Positions 9,098 to 18,318 are shown, counted from the stretch's first letter. The stretch: DNA of 64,000 nt from Pseudomonas purpurea (GCF_039908635.1 NZ_CP150918.1:3405001-3469000), one strand, 5' to 3'. Notes: a model not told the origin generated them from the sequence alone. Translations and numbers: made by a program.

Positions 9098-10288
9098 ATG
9101 CACGAAAACAACAGAGTCACACGAGCAACCCTCAGCGCCTGCGCACTGCTGCTCGTCGCGGCCAACTGCGTCGCCGCCGACCAAGCCGAGGACCGTCTCA
9201 AGCACATCGTGGACGCGGCCATCCAGCCGCTCATGCAGGAACAGGATATTCCCGGCATGGCTGTGGCGATCACTCTGGATGGGAAACCCCATTACTTTAA
9301 CTACGGCGTCGCCTCAAAACTCAGCGGGCAAGCGGTCACCGACGACACCCTGTTCGAGATCGGTTCGGTCAGCAAAACCTTCACCACAACACTGGCCGCT
9401 TACGCCCAGGCAACCGGCAAGCTCTCGCTGTCGGAGCAGGCAAGCCACTACCTGCCGGCATTGCGCGGCAGCGCGTTCGACCATGTCAGCGTGCTCAACC
9501 TGGGCACCTACACCGCCGGTGGCTTGCCGTTGCAGTTCCCGAGCAAGGCGGATGATCCGCACCACATGATCGGCTATTTCAAACAGTGGAAACCGACTTA
9601 CGCCGCCGGCACACACCGTCTCTATTCTAACCCCAGCCTTGGCCTGTTTGGCTATCTGGCCGCCCAGAGCCTGGGGAAACCGTTCGACGACCTGATGGAA
9701 AACATGCTGTTCCCCAAACTGGGCCTCACACACAGCTACCTCAAGGTTCCACGGGACCAAATGAGCCTTTACGCCCAGGGCTACACAAAGGACAACACAC
9801 CCGTGCGGGTAGATCCGGGCGCCCTGGACTCAGAGGCGTACGGCGTCAAATCCAGCGCCGCCGACCTGGTTCGCTACATCGAGGCGAACATCAAGCCGAC
9901 CACTCTGGATGAGCCATTACAGCGCGCGATTGCCTTGACCCATACCGGCTACTACACGACGGGCGGCATGACCCAGGGCCTGGGATGGGAGTTCTACCCT
10001 TACCCGGTCGCGCTCGACCGATTGTTGGCAGGCAATGCGTCTCATATGGCGCTCGAGCCCCAAAAGGTCACGTGGCTCACGCCGCCACAGCCCCAACCGG
10101 AAAACGTACTGTTTAATAAAACCGGGTCCACGGGTGGGTTTGGTGCTTACCTGGCCTTCGTTCCAACCCGGAACATGGGGATCGTGCTGCTGGCCAACAA
10201 AAACTACCCGATCCCCGCCCGAATCAAAGTCGCCCACGACATCCTCTCGGCACTCGATGCTCGCAATGGTACCGGCCAGCAGGAGTAA
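9098..10288 (+). CDS. ampC: class C beta-lactamase
   Basis: A 396-aa periplasmic serine beta-lactamase with a signal peptide (residues 1 to about 26, ending CVAA). All catalytic motifs are present: SVSK (nucleophile Ser, Lys), YSN and KTG (in FNKTGSTGG). Length matches AmpC. It should hydrolyse cephalosporins and penicillins and be inducible through the adjacent divergent ampR. The AGGAG before the start is spaced rather far (about 13 nt), which may limit translation. Confidence 0.94.
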   Translation: MHENNRVTRATLSACALLLVAANCVAADQAEDRLKHIVDAAIQPLMQEQDIPGMAVAITLDGKPHYFNYGVASKLSGQAVTDDTLFEIGSVSKTFTTTLAAYAQATGKLSLSEQASHYLPALRGSAFDHVSVLNLGTYTAGGLPLQFPSKADDPHHMIGYFKQWKPTYAAGTHRLYSNPSLGLFGYLAAQSLGKPFDDLMENMLFPKLGLTHSYLKVPRDQMSLYAQGYTKDNTPVRVDPGALDSEAYGVKSSAADLVRYIEANIKPTTLDEPLQRAIALTHTGYYTTGGMTQGLGWEFYPYPVALDRLLAGNASHMALEPQKVTWLTPPQPQPENVLFNKTGSTGGFGAYLAFVPTRNMGIVLLANKNYPIPARIKVAHDILSALDARNGTGQQE

Positions 10289-10319
10289 GTACTTTTTGAG
10301 CGTTTCAGAAGGCGCGAGC

Positions 10320-10342
10320 GGGCCCGACTCATCGTCGGGCCC
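10320..10342 (+). terminator. GC-rich hairpin after ampC
   Basis: GGGCCCGA pairs with TCGGGCCC around a 7-base loop, 31 bp after ampC. No T tract follows, so it may slow or stabilise transcripts rather than terminate intrinsically. Confidence 0.4.
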
Positions 10343-10391
10343 CGGCGCCGGCTGTTGATGCCACCCCGCACTATAAGGATCGGACCTGCAT

Positions 10392-10604
10392 CAATCATGG
10401 ACCTATGCCTTCATGTCCCTGGTCAGGCACTCGCCAGAGCATCAGAGTCGCGAGGCCCTGGCCACCGCGTGCAGCCAATGGACGAGACGCATGGAGACTC
10501 TGAATCGACAGCTTGAATCAACCGGGGCCTACGTCAGTGGCGACGGGTTTTCCCTAGCGGACATACCCCCAAAGGTGTTTGACCACCCGGATGGTCAACC
10601 CTGA
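10392..10604 (+). pseudogene. glutathione S-transferase fragment
   Basis: The frame reads WTYAFMSLVRHSPEHQ and then GAYVSGDGFSLADI, matching the C-terminal helical domain of bacterial GSTs. The thioredoxin-like N-terminal half is absent, and after LADI the sequence becomes unrelated and stops. It is therefore an internal piece of a lost gene. The break at about 10570 runs into short inverted motifs (CCACCCGGA repeated near 10587 and 10622), which look like a recombination or insertion scar. Confidence 0.6.
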
Positions 10605-10716
10605 GTTGATCGGAGGTGGCCACCCGGACCATCATGAGAGCCCGCATGTTCATGCGACGAACAAAAAGGGAGAAAAATAGTATTTACCTGCTCGGCAGGA
10701 CGCTCAGGACACTAGC

Positions 10717-11343
10717 ATGAAGCGCTATAAAATCTTATGTTACAAATCAGAATTTTATGAATTTAAAAGAAAATCAAACGACTACATAAGAGAGATGCCT
10801 GCGAAAGAGCACGATCAGTTTGCGTTATTGATGGCCATCAGCCCAGAAGGCGCTGTTGGTTTTGATACAACTCCTCAAGGTTGTTCTGCAATAAGCGCTC
10901 TTGCTTCCAAATGCTATTTTGTTGACCTGCGCAGACCAAGCATTCAGCCACCACAAGAAAAACATACAGGCCTTGTACCTTCATTCCTATTTCGGGATAA
11001 AAGCGGAGAATTTGAGAAGCTATTTGACGAACACATAAAATATGAAAATGACATCAAGAAATATAAAATACTTTCAAGACATAGATACGCGGAAAAACCT
11101 TCAGCTTCGACCCTAGCCAGCCTTTTACAAAGCAACAGCCTATCGATAACCAAGGACGTATACGACGCCTTGCAGGAGGCCTGCCACTATATAATCAGAC
11201 CGGTCATGTCGGGCGAGCACGGGCGTGGTGCGTTCAATATTTTCTCAAATAACCTGGACTTTTTTTTCGACGAATTTAAATCAATAGTTGGTGATTCTGG
11301 CGAAGTAACATTCGTAGACGCATCTAAGCTTGTATATGACTAG
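10717..11343 (+). CDS. unknown protein, possible immunity-type
   Basis: A 208-aa A+T-rich gene that I do not recognise. It has no signal peptide or membrane segment and is rich in charged and aromatic residues. Codon use and base composition differ from the flanking core genes, which suggests transfer. Its stop codon TAG is formed exactly where a TA-flanked MITE begins (11341-11343), so the present C-terminus (SKLVYD) may be shortened. No clear Shine-Dalgarno was seen. Neighbours (PAAR scrap, small unknown genes) suggest a toxin/immunity setting, by inference only. Confidence 0.55.
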   Translation: MKRYKILCYKSEFYEFKRKSNDYIREMPAKEHDQFALLMAISPEGAVGFDTTPQGCSAISALASKCYFVDLRRPSIQPPQEKHTGLVPSFLFRDKSGEFEKLFDEHIKYENDIKKYKILSRHRYAEKPSASTLASLLQSNSLSITKDVYDALQEACHYIIRPVMSGEHGRGAFNIFSNNLDFFFDEFKSIVGDSGEVTFVDASKLVYD

Positions 11344-11484
11344 GGTCTGTACGAAAAGTCGCCGAGTGGCGATCAGGCGAGGCAAAAACAGGCGAGGAAG
11401 CGGAGTTTACGGGTTGTAAATGAGCATTCCGAGCCTGTTTTTAACGCAGCATGATCGACACGCAGGCAGTTTTCGTACAGAGCC
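11343..11484. mobile_element. 142-bp MITE with TA target duplication
   Basis: The ends are imperfect inverted repeats: GGGTCTGTACGAAAA at left and TTTTCGTACAGAGCC at right (one mismatch in 15). TA dinucleotides flank both ends (11341-11342 and 11485-11486). No ORF of consequence lies inside. Size, terminal repeats and TA duplication fit a miniature element mobilised by an IS630/Tc1-type transposase. Confidence 0.7.
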
Positions 11485-11533
11485 TAAGAACCACCGTAAA
11501 ACTTACAGACAATATCGCGTTTCCGATAAGCCT

Positions 11534-11692
11534 ATGACGCAGTGCCTCGGCGACTCCACGACTCATGGTGGCGTGGTATTGGAAGCCTTTTCCCAAACCG
11601 ACCTCAATGGCAAACCCATTTCTGGCGTCGGCCACAAAGTCGAATGTCAAAGAAAGCGAACATATGCCTATTCGACCGCCCAATGTTCCTGA
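11534..11692 (+). pseudogene. degraded PAAR-domain gene (type VI spike tip)
   Basis: The frame reads MTQCLGDSTTHGGVVLEAF and then NGKPISGVGHKVEC, the hallmark of a PAAR domain (GD-T-HGG, GxxVxxVGxKVxC). After the cysteine the frame runs into unrelated sequence and stops early. PAAR proteins cap the VgrG spike of type VI secretion systems and often carry toxins at the C-terminus. The remnant explains the run of small A+T-rich genes downstream as possible leftover immunity or effector genes. Confidence 0.6.
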
Positions 11693-11793
11693 TGATTCGA
11701 AGCTGAAAGAATGGGCGAGTACCCGGGAGCGGAGTCTAATCACACCCTGACTGATGCTGTATTGAAATCCATTGGCTGTAAGGAAACTAAACA

Positions 11794-12162
11794 ATGACTG
11801 AAAAGCTAGAAGTTATTGATACCCTTCAAGCATTTTTAGATAAGGTTTATGGGGAGGCTTCGAAAAAACAGGATATTGAGCTCAAGAGAAATCATGGCCA
11901 CTACGATTACGCTGGTGAAAAATTCTGTATCTACGTGACTATTTTCCCTCATGAAGTCGAGCTTATTTTTGAAGGCAGGGAGGTTGGTGCTGGTGTTTTC
12001 ATTGTTACTCTGGATATGTGCACGTCAGACGGAGAGATACTGAGTAGCGACATTGTATCTGTGAGCGGAAAAAGTGGCGAGATCAAGGCCATGTTAGTTT
12101 CGCAAGAAGCGTTAGTGCTTGCACAACTGCTGAGTCTTTTCGACGACCTAATGGAACCCTAG
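11794..12162 (+). CDS. unknown small protein, possible immunity-type
   Basis: A 122-aa acidic protein starting MTEKLEVIDTLQAFLDKVYG. It has no signal peptide, membrane helix or motif I recognise; predicted secondary structure would be helix, then beta-rich, then helix. It begins 101 bp after the PAAR remnant. The start is weakly supported (AAGGAAACTAAACA before ATG). Position directly after a PAAR scrap makes an immunity role plausible but unproven. Confidence 0.6.
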   Translation: MTEKLEVIDTLQAFLDKVYGEASKKQDIELKRNHGHYDYAGEKFCIYVTIFPHEVELIFEGREVGAGVFIVTLDMCTSDGEILSSDIVSVSGKSGEIKAMLVSQEALVLAQLLSLFDDLMEP

Positions 12163-12350
12163 GCAGAAGAAACGGCTATAGAGCGTCATTGACTATTCCA
12201 ACCGACTCGACATTAATGAAACAGATACTGGGGATTGCCTGCCCCTCTTTACCACAACACCACAAAATGACTATCATACAGTGAAAGATATCATTCGCTT
12301 CAGCGGAATTTTTTACTTAATTTGAATCTTGTGGGGGCGAGCGAAGGAAA

Positions 12351-12752
12351 ATGAGAATATCAGATTTTTTCAAGGAGACCGCTGTACTTCCCTCAAGAGA
12401 TTTACAGCTATATGCCTCAAAGTGCTTACAGGCCTATTGCAAAGCAAAGTCGATTCAGCACCGCTCAGTCGATGAATTGATAGCTCATCTTAATAACTAT
12501 CCAGAAAGAGACAACCTGGTTGACTGGGAACGAAAAGGTGCAGGGCTGTCACTGAATGGGCGCGGTGATGATATGCCGCAAGAGCTTGCCCTATTGATCT
12601 CACCTCAAGAGGCTGAGGAGTTTTCTTATGTTGTTGATCGTGCTGTGGAGGTCGGAATAGCAGATATGTATGGAGCCCCGACTGAGCGGCCAGTTAAATT
12701 TCTAGGAGAAATAGCTTTGATACTGCACAGGAACAATATTGACTTACCTTAA
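12351..12752 (+). CDS. unknown small protein
   Basis: A 133-aa protein starting MRISDFFKETAVLPSRDLQL. GAAGGAAA lies before the start. No known domain was recognised. It is soluble, A+T-rich and lies in the same strand series of small genes after the PAAR remnant. The 188 bp before it shows no gene. An orphan immunity gene is one reading. Confidence 0.6.
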   Translation: MRISDFFKETAVLPSRDLQLYASKCLQAYCKAKSIQHRSVDELIAHLNNYPERDNLVDWERKGAGLSLNGRGDDMPQELALLISPQEAEEFSYVVDRAVEVGIADMYGAPTERPVKFLGEIALILHRNNIDLP

Positions 12753-12769
12753 CTATAGGAGGCGCTCAT

Positions 12770-12866
12770 AAAACAAGCACCTTGTTCTGGCAGGCAACAT
12801 AAATAAATTTGACTTGGACAGCTACAAGAAAGACCATACAGTTGCAGAATGTATACGTAAGTAGGC
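12770..12866 (+). other. short open stretch, possible toxin C-terminal scrap
   Basis: One frame reads VLAGNINKFDLDSYKKDHT, followed by VAECIRK and a stop near 12865, with no start of its own. It looks like the tail end of a protein and could be the last residues of a lost toxin domain. Low confidence. Confidence 0.2.
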
Positions 12867-12890
12867 CAACCCCAACAGGTTATCAATCAA

Positions 12891-13643
12891 ATGGATTTCG
12901 ATCACATCATCTTTATTGTGAGCACTGATTGCTTTTCCGAAAAGCTTCTTGGGAAGAGTTTTTCTCAAAATCTTGGAACCATAAAAGAGTTCGCCAGAGA
13001 AGAAACCTTGGCTTTAATGGCCGGAGGCACTGACTATTATTACGATGCAAACTTTTCAACAGAAAGAAAACACAGATCCAAAGATATTCTTTTTGAAAAA
13101 ATCTCGACCTTGAGAAATGGCCCTGCCATCCTGGGGAAGCTTATCGAGCTTGATTCGATTCTCAATGAGCGAGTTTCAAGAAACAGCGTCAGTTTGGTTG
13201 AGCGTATAAAAAACGTATCTGCAAGACTGTACTGGCTAAATGTTGACGACTTTCAAATAGAAATCACAGATTCGCTAATTGAAGCGGCCATCCAGGCTCA
13301 ACACTCAGAGTTACCTTTATACACCGAAGAACCTTTTGACCGAGAGGAAATCTACAACTCGTGGGAGCATGCCTCCTCGGCCTGGGACAACTACATCAAG
13401 GGCATCATGACTGATGTTCCTGACTCAATAGGCGAGACGCTCGACAGACTGTACAACTCCCCACTGTCTTTACGCCAACTCTTTAACTGGAGAGAGAGGC
13501 TGCCAAAAGATCAGTTTTTAACGTTGATCCAAGCCATTGAACGTGAGTCTTTTTTAGAGTTAATGAACTACAACCCGGCGTCCGCATTGCTGGTGGAACC
13601 CACCATGAGGCAATTTCATGAGACTGACAGACCTATACAATAA
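12891..13643 (+). CDS. unknown protein
   Basis: A 250-aa soluble protein starting MDFDHIIFIVSTDCFSEKL. It is mostly charged and aromatic, with no signal peptide or recognised domain. Its 3' end overlaps the next gene by 26 bp, so the two are probably co-transcribed. The ATG lacks a good Shine-Dalgarno. Base composition is lower in G+C than core genes nearby, consistent with acquisition. Confidence 0.6.
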   Translation: MDFDHIIFIVSTDCFSEKLLGKSFSQNLGTIKEFAREETLALMAGGTDYYYDANFSTERKHRSKDILFEKISTLRNGPAILGKLIELDSILNERVSRNSVSLVERIKNVSARLYWLNVDDFQIEITDSLIEAAIQAQHSELPLYTEEPFDREEIYNSWEHASSAWDNYIKGIMTDVPDSIGETLDRLYNSPLSLRQLFNWRERLPKDQFLTLIQAIERESFLELMNYNPASALLVEPTMRQFHETDRPIQ

Positions 13644-14148
13644 AGTAATCAGCCAAGAACCCTACAATGACATGAATGTGTTTTTCTCAGACTATGAAAG
13701 CTTTGAAGAAATACCACTCATCTCAAGATACCGGCGATTAGATTTTTTAAAGCAGGAAATGAACGAAGATAACATTCCTGATTTTTTAATCAGCTTCTCT
13801 GTTTTCCTTTTGAACTCAATCAAGGTCTTATCCACGACAACAGAAAAAAACAAAACATTCTTCGCCATAACCTTTACAAATTTTGAGCTTTTAGATGAGA
13901 GCGGCCTCATCATACCCAACATCTTTATTTACCCCAATTCAGCCACAGAAAATTTCCTCGATGAAATACAAAACAAACACAGCAAGAATACATCTCGAGA
14001 ATTAGAAAAAGTCAAGAGGCACTTCTCCAGATGCACGATGGAAACCATCTTCAACTTCTATGAAAGTAGATTTCATGACCCTGCCTGCGGTGAAGATCTT
14101 GTAAGGATTTTTGCTATCCAAAAGTCGATGACCGAGCTCAACAAGTAA
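13618..14148 (+). CDS. unknown protein
   Basis: A 176-aa protein starting MRLTDLYNKVISQEPYNDM, overlapping the previous gene by 26 bp. GAGG lies about 8 nt before the ATG, inside the upstream gene, which suggests coupled translation. It is A+T-rich (many Lys, Asn, Phe), soluble, and of no family I recognise. It ends 14 bp before the next gene, so the three form a likely operon. Confidence 0.6.
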   Translation: MRLTDLYNKVISQEPYNDMNVFFSDYESFEEIPLISRYRRLDFLKQEMNEDNIPDFLISFSVFLLNSIKVLSTTTEKNKTFFAITFTNFELLDESGLIIPNIFIYPNSATENFLDEIQNKHSKNTSRELEKVKRHFSRCTMETIFNFYESRFHDPACGEDLVRIFAIQKSMTELNK

Positions 14149-14162
14149 GTGGAGAAATACAG

Positions 14163-14759
14163 ATGTATGATGAACTTATTTTCGTCCACGAACAGCCATC
14201 ATTGAATGATGCATATGTGGGTGGCGGGGCTTATCTACCCGTTGAACTGGCGTGGCCGTGCGCTGTCGACGGAACACCCCTTACACACCTGATTTCCTTT
14301 CCTGGAGATTGGTTTTCTAACTCACTGATGAATAATGATTACTGGATTTCCGTATTTATACCTTACCTGCCGGGAGAGGTCGGCCACTACCGAAAACTTC
14401 GCGCCGCCCATGGAGACTCTGATGCTGTTGTATTAGGTTATCTTCGTGCAAAGAATGAGCGAAATGAAGCGCCTAATAAAATGTCAGACTACGGAAAGGT
14501 CCTGCTGTCGAAAAACCCCGACTCAGATGACGATGAAAACCTGGCGTCCAAATTAGACGGGATAGATGCTTGGTTACAAGCGCCTGTCCTGTCAAACATA
14601 GGTCGTAGAAGAATCTCTATTTATGGTGGTGACCTGGACATTGCCCTGCCCCGCAACAAAGGTATACTTTCGGATGGAATGGGATATCTTTTTTTGAGTG
14701 AGGATTTTTCAAGAAAAACAGAAACTGAACAAGGTAGATTTTTCCTTCAGCTCGGCTAG
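14163..14759 (+). CDS. YwqG/DUF1963-like protein
   Basis: A 198-aa protein. Near the N-terminus VGGGAYLPVELAWPCAVDG matches the GG-x-PxLP-x-WP core seen in DUF1963/YwqG proteins, and the C-terminal GYLFLSEDFSR and GRFFLQLG resemble the end of that fold. DUF1963 proteins often occur beside polymorphic toxins and may act as immunity or accessory proteins. A GGAGAAATACAG sequence precedes the start. Last gene of the 12.9-14.8 kb series. Confidence 0.6.
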   Translation: MYDELIFVHEQPSLNDAYVGGGAYLPVELAWPCAVDGTPLTHLISFPGDWFSNSLMNNDYWISVFIPYLPGEVGHYRKLRAAHGDSDAVVLGYLRAKNERNEAPNKMSDYGKVLLSKNPDSDDDENLASKLDGIDAWLQAPVLSNIGRRRISIYGGDLDIALPRNKGILSDGMGYLFLSEDFSRKTETEQGRFFLQLG

Positions 14760-14981
14760 TAGAAGCCAAACCAGAAGTTATTGCCCTGAAAAATATAATC
14801 AATAGCAAAAATTTATACAACGTCAGGCTTTTGCTCGCTACAAGGCAACCCATACCCGCACAACGAAACCATCATTTAAAAATATTTCAGACAAGCGTAC
14901 ACACCGGAATAATAAAACAACAAAGAACCACATACACAAAACCAACTCAACAAAAACAATCCTCACTTGAAAACCAGAAAA
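14760..14981. other. A+T-rich spacer without a recognisable gene
   Basis: About 220 bp of low-complexity, A-rich sequence. Minus-strand open frames exist here but have hydrophobic, repetitive translations and no start signals; I see no gene. Confidence 0.5.
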
Positions 14982-15443
14982 ATGACCACCCCCACTATTA
15001 ACATCGACGTATTTCAGTCTAGCGATAAAAAGCACCTGTTCTCACACTGTTGCTTTGTGTTTTAAACGGTCACGATTGGCGACTTTGAGCAGGCGGTCCT
15101 GGCAAAAAGTCTCGTTGCCGCTTTTGAAGACCTGATTATTCGACTGGACGGCTACACCCCAGTGAGTTGCACCTTTAACAGTATGGAAACTACCTTTTCA
15201 TTGATTATTGAACGTGACTTCCCAAGCGCTCTCTTACCTTTCTGCGTGGAGTCGTTTGATGGTGACTGCGCAACATTTCTTGATATTTCCGGGGATGCTT
15301 TTCTGGTCTTGAAACCATGGAACGAGAGCAGGCTTTACTTGGAGAAACTCAGCATCCGTCAATACCGCTCAGCCATCGTGTCGAGCCTGAGTACGCTGAA
15401 GCAGCGGATGCATGATCTGGCACAAAGCGACTGGGTGGTTTGA
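14982..15443 (+). pseudogene. unknown gene interrupted by one in-frame stop
   Basis: A frame from ATG at 14982 (MTTPTINIDVFQSSDKK) runs to a TAA at 15063-15065 and then continues in the same frame without interruption (VTIGDFEQAVLAKSLVAAF) to the stop at 15441-15443. No ATG, GTG or TTG lies between that TAA and a GTG at 15162. The simplest reading is a 153-codon gene with a nonsense mutation at codon 28; the alternative is a shortened 93-aa product from GTG 15162. The family is not recognised. Confidence 0.45.
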
Positions 15444-15479
15444 ATCTCGCCTGCCGAACAACAAGAGCCGCGCCTCCCC

Positions 15480-15662
15480 TCACCCCTTTTTCTTCTGTAA
15501 CCCTTTCATCCGCACACTCGCCCGCTGCACTGCCGCCATCTTTTCCGGGCGCTTCATCTTCTTCCACTTGCGGATGTCGTCCTTGGTGCGCCCACAACTC
15601 ACGCACAGATCTGCGCTCAGTTGGCACACGGCAATGCACGGGTTCTCAATGTCCTTGGCCAT
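15480..15662 (-). CDS. DUF1289 cysteine-containing small protein
   Basis: A 60-aa protein with four cysteines arranged as CIAVC and CVSCGRT, followed by a basic tail (KKMKRPEKMA, GLQKKKG). This is the DUF1289 pattern, which suggests binding of a metal or Fe-S cluster; function is not established. It starts 4 bp after the stop of the next gene upstream, so the two form an operon. Confidence 0.82.
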   Translation of the reverse strand: MAKDIENPCIAVCQLSADLCVSCGRTKDDIRKWKKMKRPEKMAAVQRASVRMKGLQKKKG

Positions 15663-15665
15663 CGC

Positions 15666-16037
15666 TCAACCCCGCTTCGAACGCGTGCGCGCCAATCGTT
15701 GCTGCCAATCGCCACCGTTGGCCTGCCGGCACAGCTCCTCACTGTCAAACTGCACGTGGGCCGCGACCGGACCGAGGTGCACATCCGCTTCATTCAGCGC
15801 CACCTCCGTCAGCTCGACCATGCGTGTCCCCAACCCTCTAGCCAGCGCCTGGTCCTTGTTGGCCTCGGTGTCGAAGATCCACACCACCCTCAGGCTGGAC
15901 GGGAACGTCGCGTAATCCACTTCGTGGGTCAACCAGGAGAAGCCGACAATTTCCACCTTGGCCGTCTCACAGGCCTCGGTCAGGGTGGCCGCGAGGCGTT
16001 TTTCGGTGCTCGCCTGTTCGCGTTTGTTGATAAGCAT
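15666..16037 (-). CDS. conserved Pseudomonas hypothetical protein
   Basis: A 123-aa soluble protein starting MLINKREQASTEKRLAATL, with a VVWIFDTEANKDQAL segment. Proteins like this are common in Pseudomonas and are sometimes labelled Fis-family regulators, but I see no convincing Fis helix-turn-helix. It is first in a two-gene operon with the DUF1289 protein. Confidence 0.7.
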   Translation of the reverse strand: MLINKREQASTEKRLAATLTEACETAKVEIVGFSWLTHEVDYATFPSSLRVVWIFDTEANKDQALARGLGTRMVELTEVALNEADVHLGPVAAHVQFDSEELCRQANGGDWQQRLARTRSKRG

Positions 16038-16345
16038 CAGTTGAACCTTGAATGAGCGTCGGAAAAAGCTGCCTACCTTACCTCAACGCGGCTGTCTGCC
16101 CAGCGCCTTATGCCTCACGAAGAGCCATCACTATGATATCATCTGACGCTTTCCGGCCTGGGTCCGTGCCGCCCTTCATACGCCGGGAACCTCTATAAAG
16201 AAGGCGCCGAATCGATGCGCCTCCCGCCAGCCTTGCCTGCAAATACCTGACGGCGCCCTGGAACTCTCCAGCAGCGTGCCGCTTTGATGCAAACCTGCGA
16301 ATCACCTCACAGGTTGTGCCTTTTGCTGCCACAAGGAACACAGTC

Positions 16346-17974
16346 ATGCTTTTAAGAACGATGAACATTTCCCGACGTGCTGGCCTGGCCTTTGCCTTGA
16401 TCGCCTTGCTGGCGATTGGCCTGGGCGGGTTCTCCCTGGTGGAAATGCGTCGTATGAACGAGCAATCGCTGGAGGTCGACAAAAACTGGCTGCCTTCGAT
16501 TGTCGCGGCTAACGGCGTTGCCCTCACCAGCACCCAAATCCGCACCCTCACCCTGCGCCTGCTGGTGGTGCGCAACCGCAACGATGTCCAGGATTTGCTC
16601 GCACGCATCAACCAACTCGACGAACGACTGGAGACCCAGCAAAAGGTCTACGAGAAGCTGATCAACCTGCCAGAAGAACAAGCGGCCTATGAGCGGTTTG
16701 TCGGTGCCAAGGTGCGCTATCTCAAGGATCAGCAGCAGGTCCTCGACTTGATGAGTCAAGGACGCAAGGACGAGGCCGTGGCCATTGTCGACGCGGGCCC
16801 CTTCCTGACCAATGCCGATGCGATGCTCAAGGATCTGCTGATCATCATCGACGCCAATACCCAGGGCGGTGAAGCCGCTGCCGCGCAAAGTAATCAGGTT
16901 TTCCAGAGCGCCGTCAGCCTGGTGCTGGTGATCCTGGGTATCGTGGTGGCGCTGACCATCGGCCTGGCCTTGCTGCTGACCCGCAGCATCGTGCGCCCCC
17001 TGAGCCAGGCTGTGACGGTGGCCGAAACCATCGCCAGCGGCGACCTGTGCCATGAGATCGTCGCAACCGGCAACGACGAGCCGGCGCGTCTGCTGCACGC
17101 CCTGCAACGTATGCAGGCCAGCCTGCGCGGCACCCTGCAAAAGATCGCCGATTCCTCCAATCAACTCGCCTCGTCCGCCGAGGAGTTGCACGCGGTGACC
17201 GAACACTCCAGCCAGAGCCTGCATCAGCAGAGTAACGAACTGGAACAGGCCGCCACTGCGGTCAACCAGATGACCGCTGCCGTGGAAGAGGTCGCGCGTA
17301 ACGCCGTCAGCACCTGCGAAGCCTCGCGGGCGACCGACGAGACCGCCCATCACGGCCGGCAGCAGGTGCAGCACACTGTCGATTCCATTGGTTTGTTGGC
17401 CGAGGATGTCACCCACACCTGTCAGCAGGTCGAACACCTGGCTGGCGATGTGCGCAATATCGGCCAGGTACTGGAAGTGATCCGTTCGATCGCCGAGCAG
17501 ACCAACCTGCTGGCCCTCAACGCCGCCATCGAAGCCGCCCGTGCCGGCGATGCCGGGCGCGGGTTTGCCGTGGTGGCTGATGAGGTGCGTGCCCTGGCCC
17601 ACCGCACCCAGCAGTCGACCCAGGAAATTGAAACGATGATCGGCACCATCGAGCACGGCACCGAAGGCGCCGTGAGTGCCATGCGCAACAGCAACCAACG
17701 CGCCCATGCGACGCTCGACGCCGCTCGCGCCTCGGGTCAGGCCCTGGATCAGATCACCCGGGCCATCACCGCAATCAACGAACGCAATCTGGTGATCGCC
17801 AGCGCCAGCGAAGAACAAGCCCAGGTCGCCCGCGAAGTCGACCGCAACCTGATCAACATCCGTGACCTGTCGACCCAGACTTCAGCCGGTGCCCATCAGA
17901 GCAATGCGGCGAGTCAGGACCTGTCGCGGCTGGCGGTGGAGTTGAATGGGCTGGTGATGCAATTCAAGGTGTGA
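16346..17974 (+). CDS. methyl-accepting chemotaxis protein
   Basis: A 542-aa transmembrane chemoreceptor. Order: short cytoplasmic start, TM1 (about residues 10-30), periplasmic four-helix-type sensor (31-190), TM2 (about 190-212), HAMP, then the signalling domain with the conserved hairpin tip ([18 protein letters not shown]). ATG 16346 was chosen because AAGGAA lies 9 nt before it; an in-frame GTG at 16316 has no such site. The ligand cannot be deduced. It lies alone, with REP sequences after it. Confidence 0.88.
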   Translation: MLLRTMNISRRAGLAFALIALLAIGLGGFSLVEMRRMNEQSLEVDKNWLPSIVAANGVALTSTQIRTLTLRLLVVRNRNDVQDLLARINQLDERLETQQKVYEKLINLPEEQAAYERFVGAKVRYLKDQQQVLDLMSQGRKDEAVAIVDAGPFLTNADAMLKDLLIIIDANTQGGEAAAAQSNQVFQSAVSLVLVILGIVVALTIGLALLLTRSIVRPLSQAVTVAETIASGDLCHEIVATGNDEPARLLHALQRMQASLRGTLQKIADSSNQLASSAEELHAVTEHSSQSLHQQSNELEQAATAVNQMTAAVEEVARNAVSTCEASRATDETAHHGRQQVQHTVDSIGLLAEDVTHTCQQVEHLAGDVRNIGQVLEVIRSIAEQTNLLALNAAIEAARAGDAGRGFAVVADEVRALAHRTQQSTQEIETMIGTIEHGTEGAVSAMRNSNQRAHATLDAARASGQALDQITRAITAINERNLVIASASEEQAQVAREVDRNLINIRDLSTQTSAGAHQSNAASQDLSRLAVELNGLVMQFKV

Positions 17975-18007
17975 TGCGTCTGCGCTGACCTGCAACTGCC
18001 TGTACAG

Positions 18008-18190
18008 AAAAAGGCGAGGTTAGCCTTAATGCCTGTCAGTTAGAGTACGAAACGTGTGGGAGCGAGCCTGCTCGCGAAGACGTCGGCACATTCAACATCA
18101 ATGTTTGCGGACACACCGCTTTCGCGAGCAAGCTCGCTCCCACAGAGATTTCACTTAACTGACTGGCATTAAGGTTAGCCTCGCCTTTAT
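18008..18190. repeat. REP doublet nested inside a 35-bp inverted repeat
   Basis: The outer arms (18008-18042 and 18155-18190) are near-perfect inverted repeats sharing the AAGGCGAGG and TTAATGCC blocks. Inside are two REP arms (18054-18079 and 18119-18145; GTGGGAGCGAGCCTGCTCGC and its inverted partner) separated by about 40 bp. The REP arms are the common Pseudomonas type. Confidence 0.8.
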
Positions 18191-18318
18191 CAATAAGCGC
18201 GAGCGTGAAGCATCAGCAGATATGCCCTGCCCCACGCCCAAAAAATACCCGCGGAGCCGATCCGGCTGGTATTGTGCCGCGCTGTAAAAACTAGCTGCGT
18301 GACTGTGAGGAATGGACG

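Noticed and set aside
10320..10342. Hairpin after ampC as a strong intrinsic terminator
   Set aside because: Stem is strong but no T tract follows, so it was listed only as a weak candidate.
18054..18145. CRISPR-like array
   Set aside because: Only two arms, inverted not direct, and of known REP type. No CRISPR array was seen anywhere in the window.
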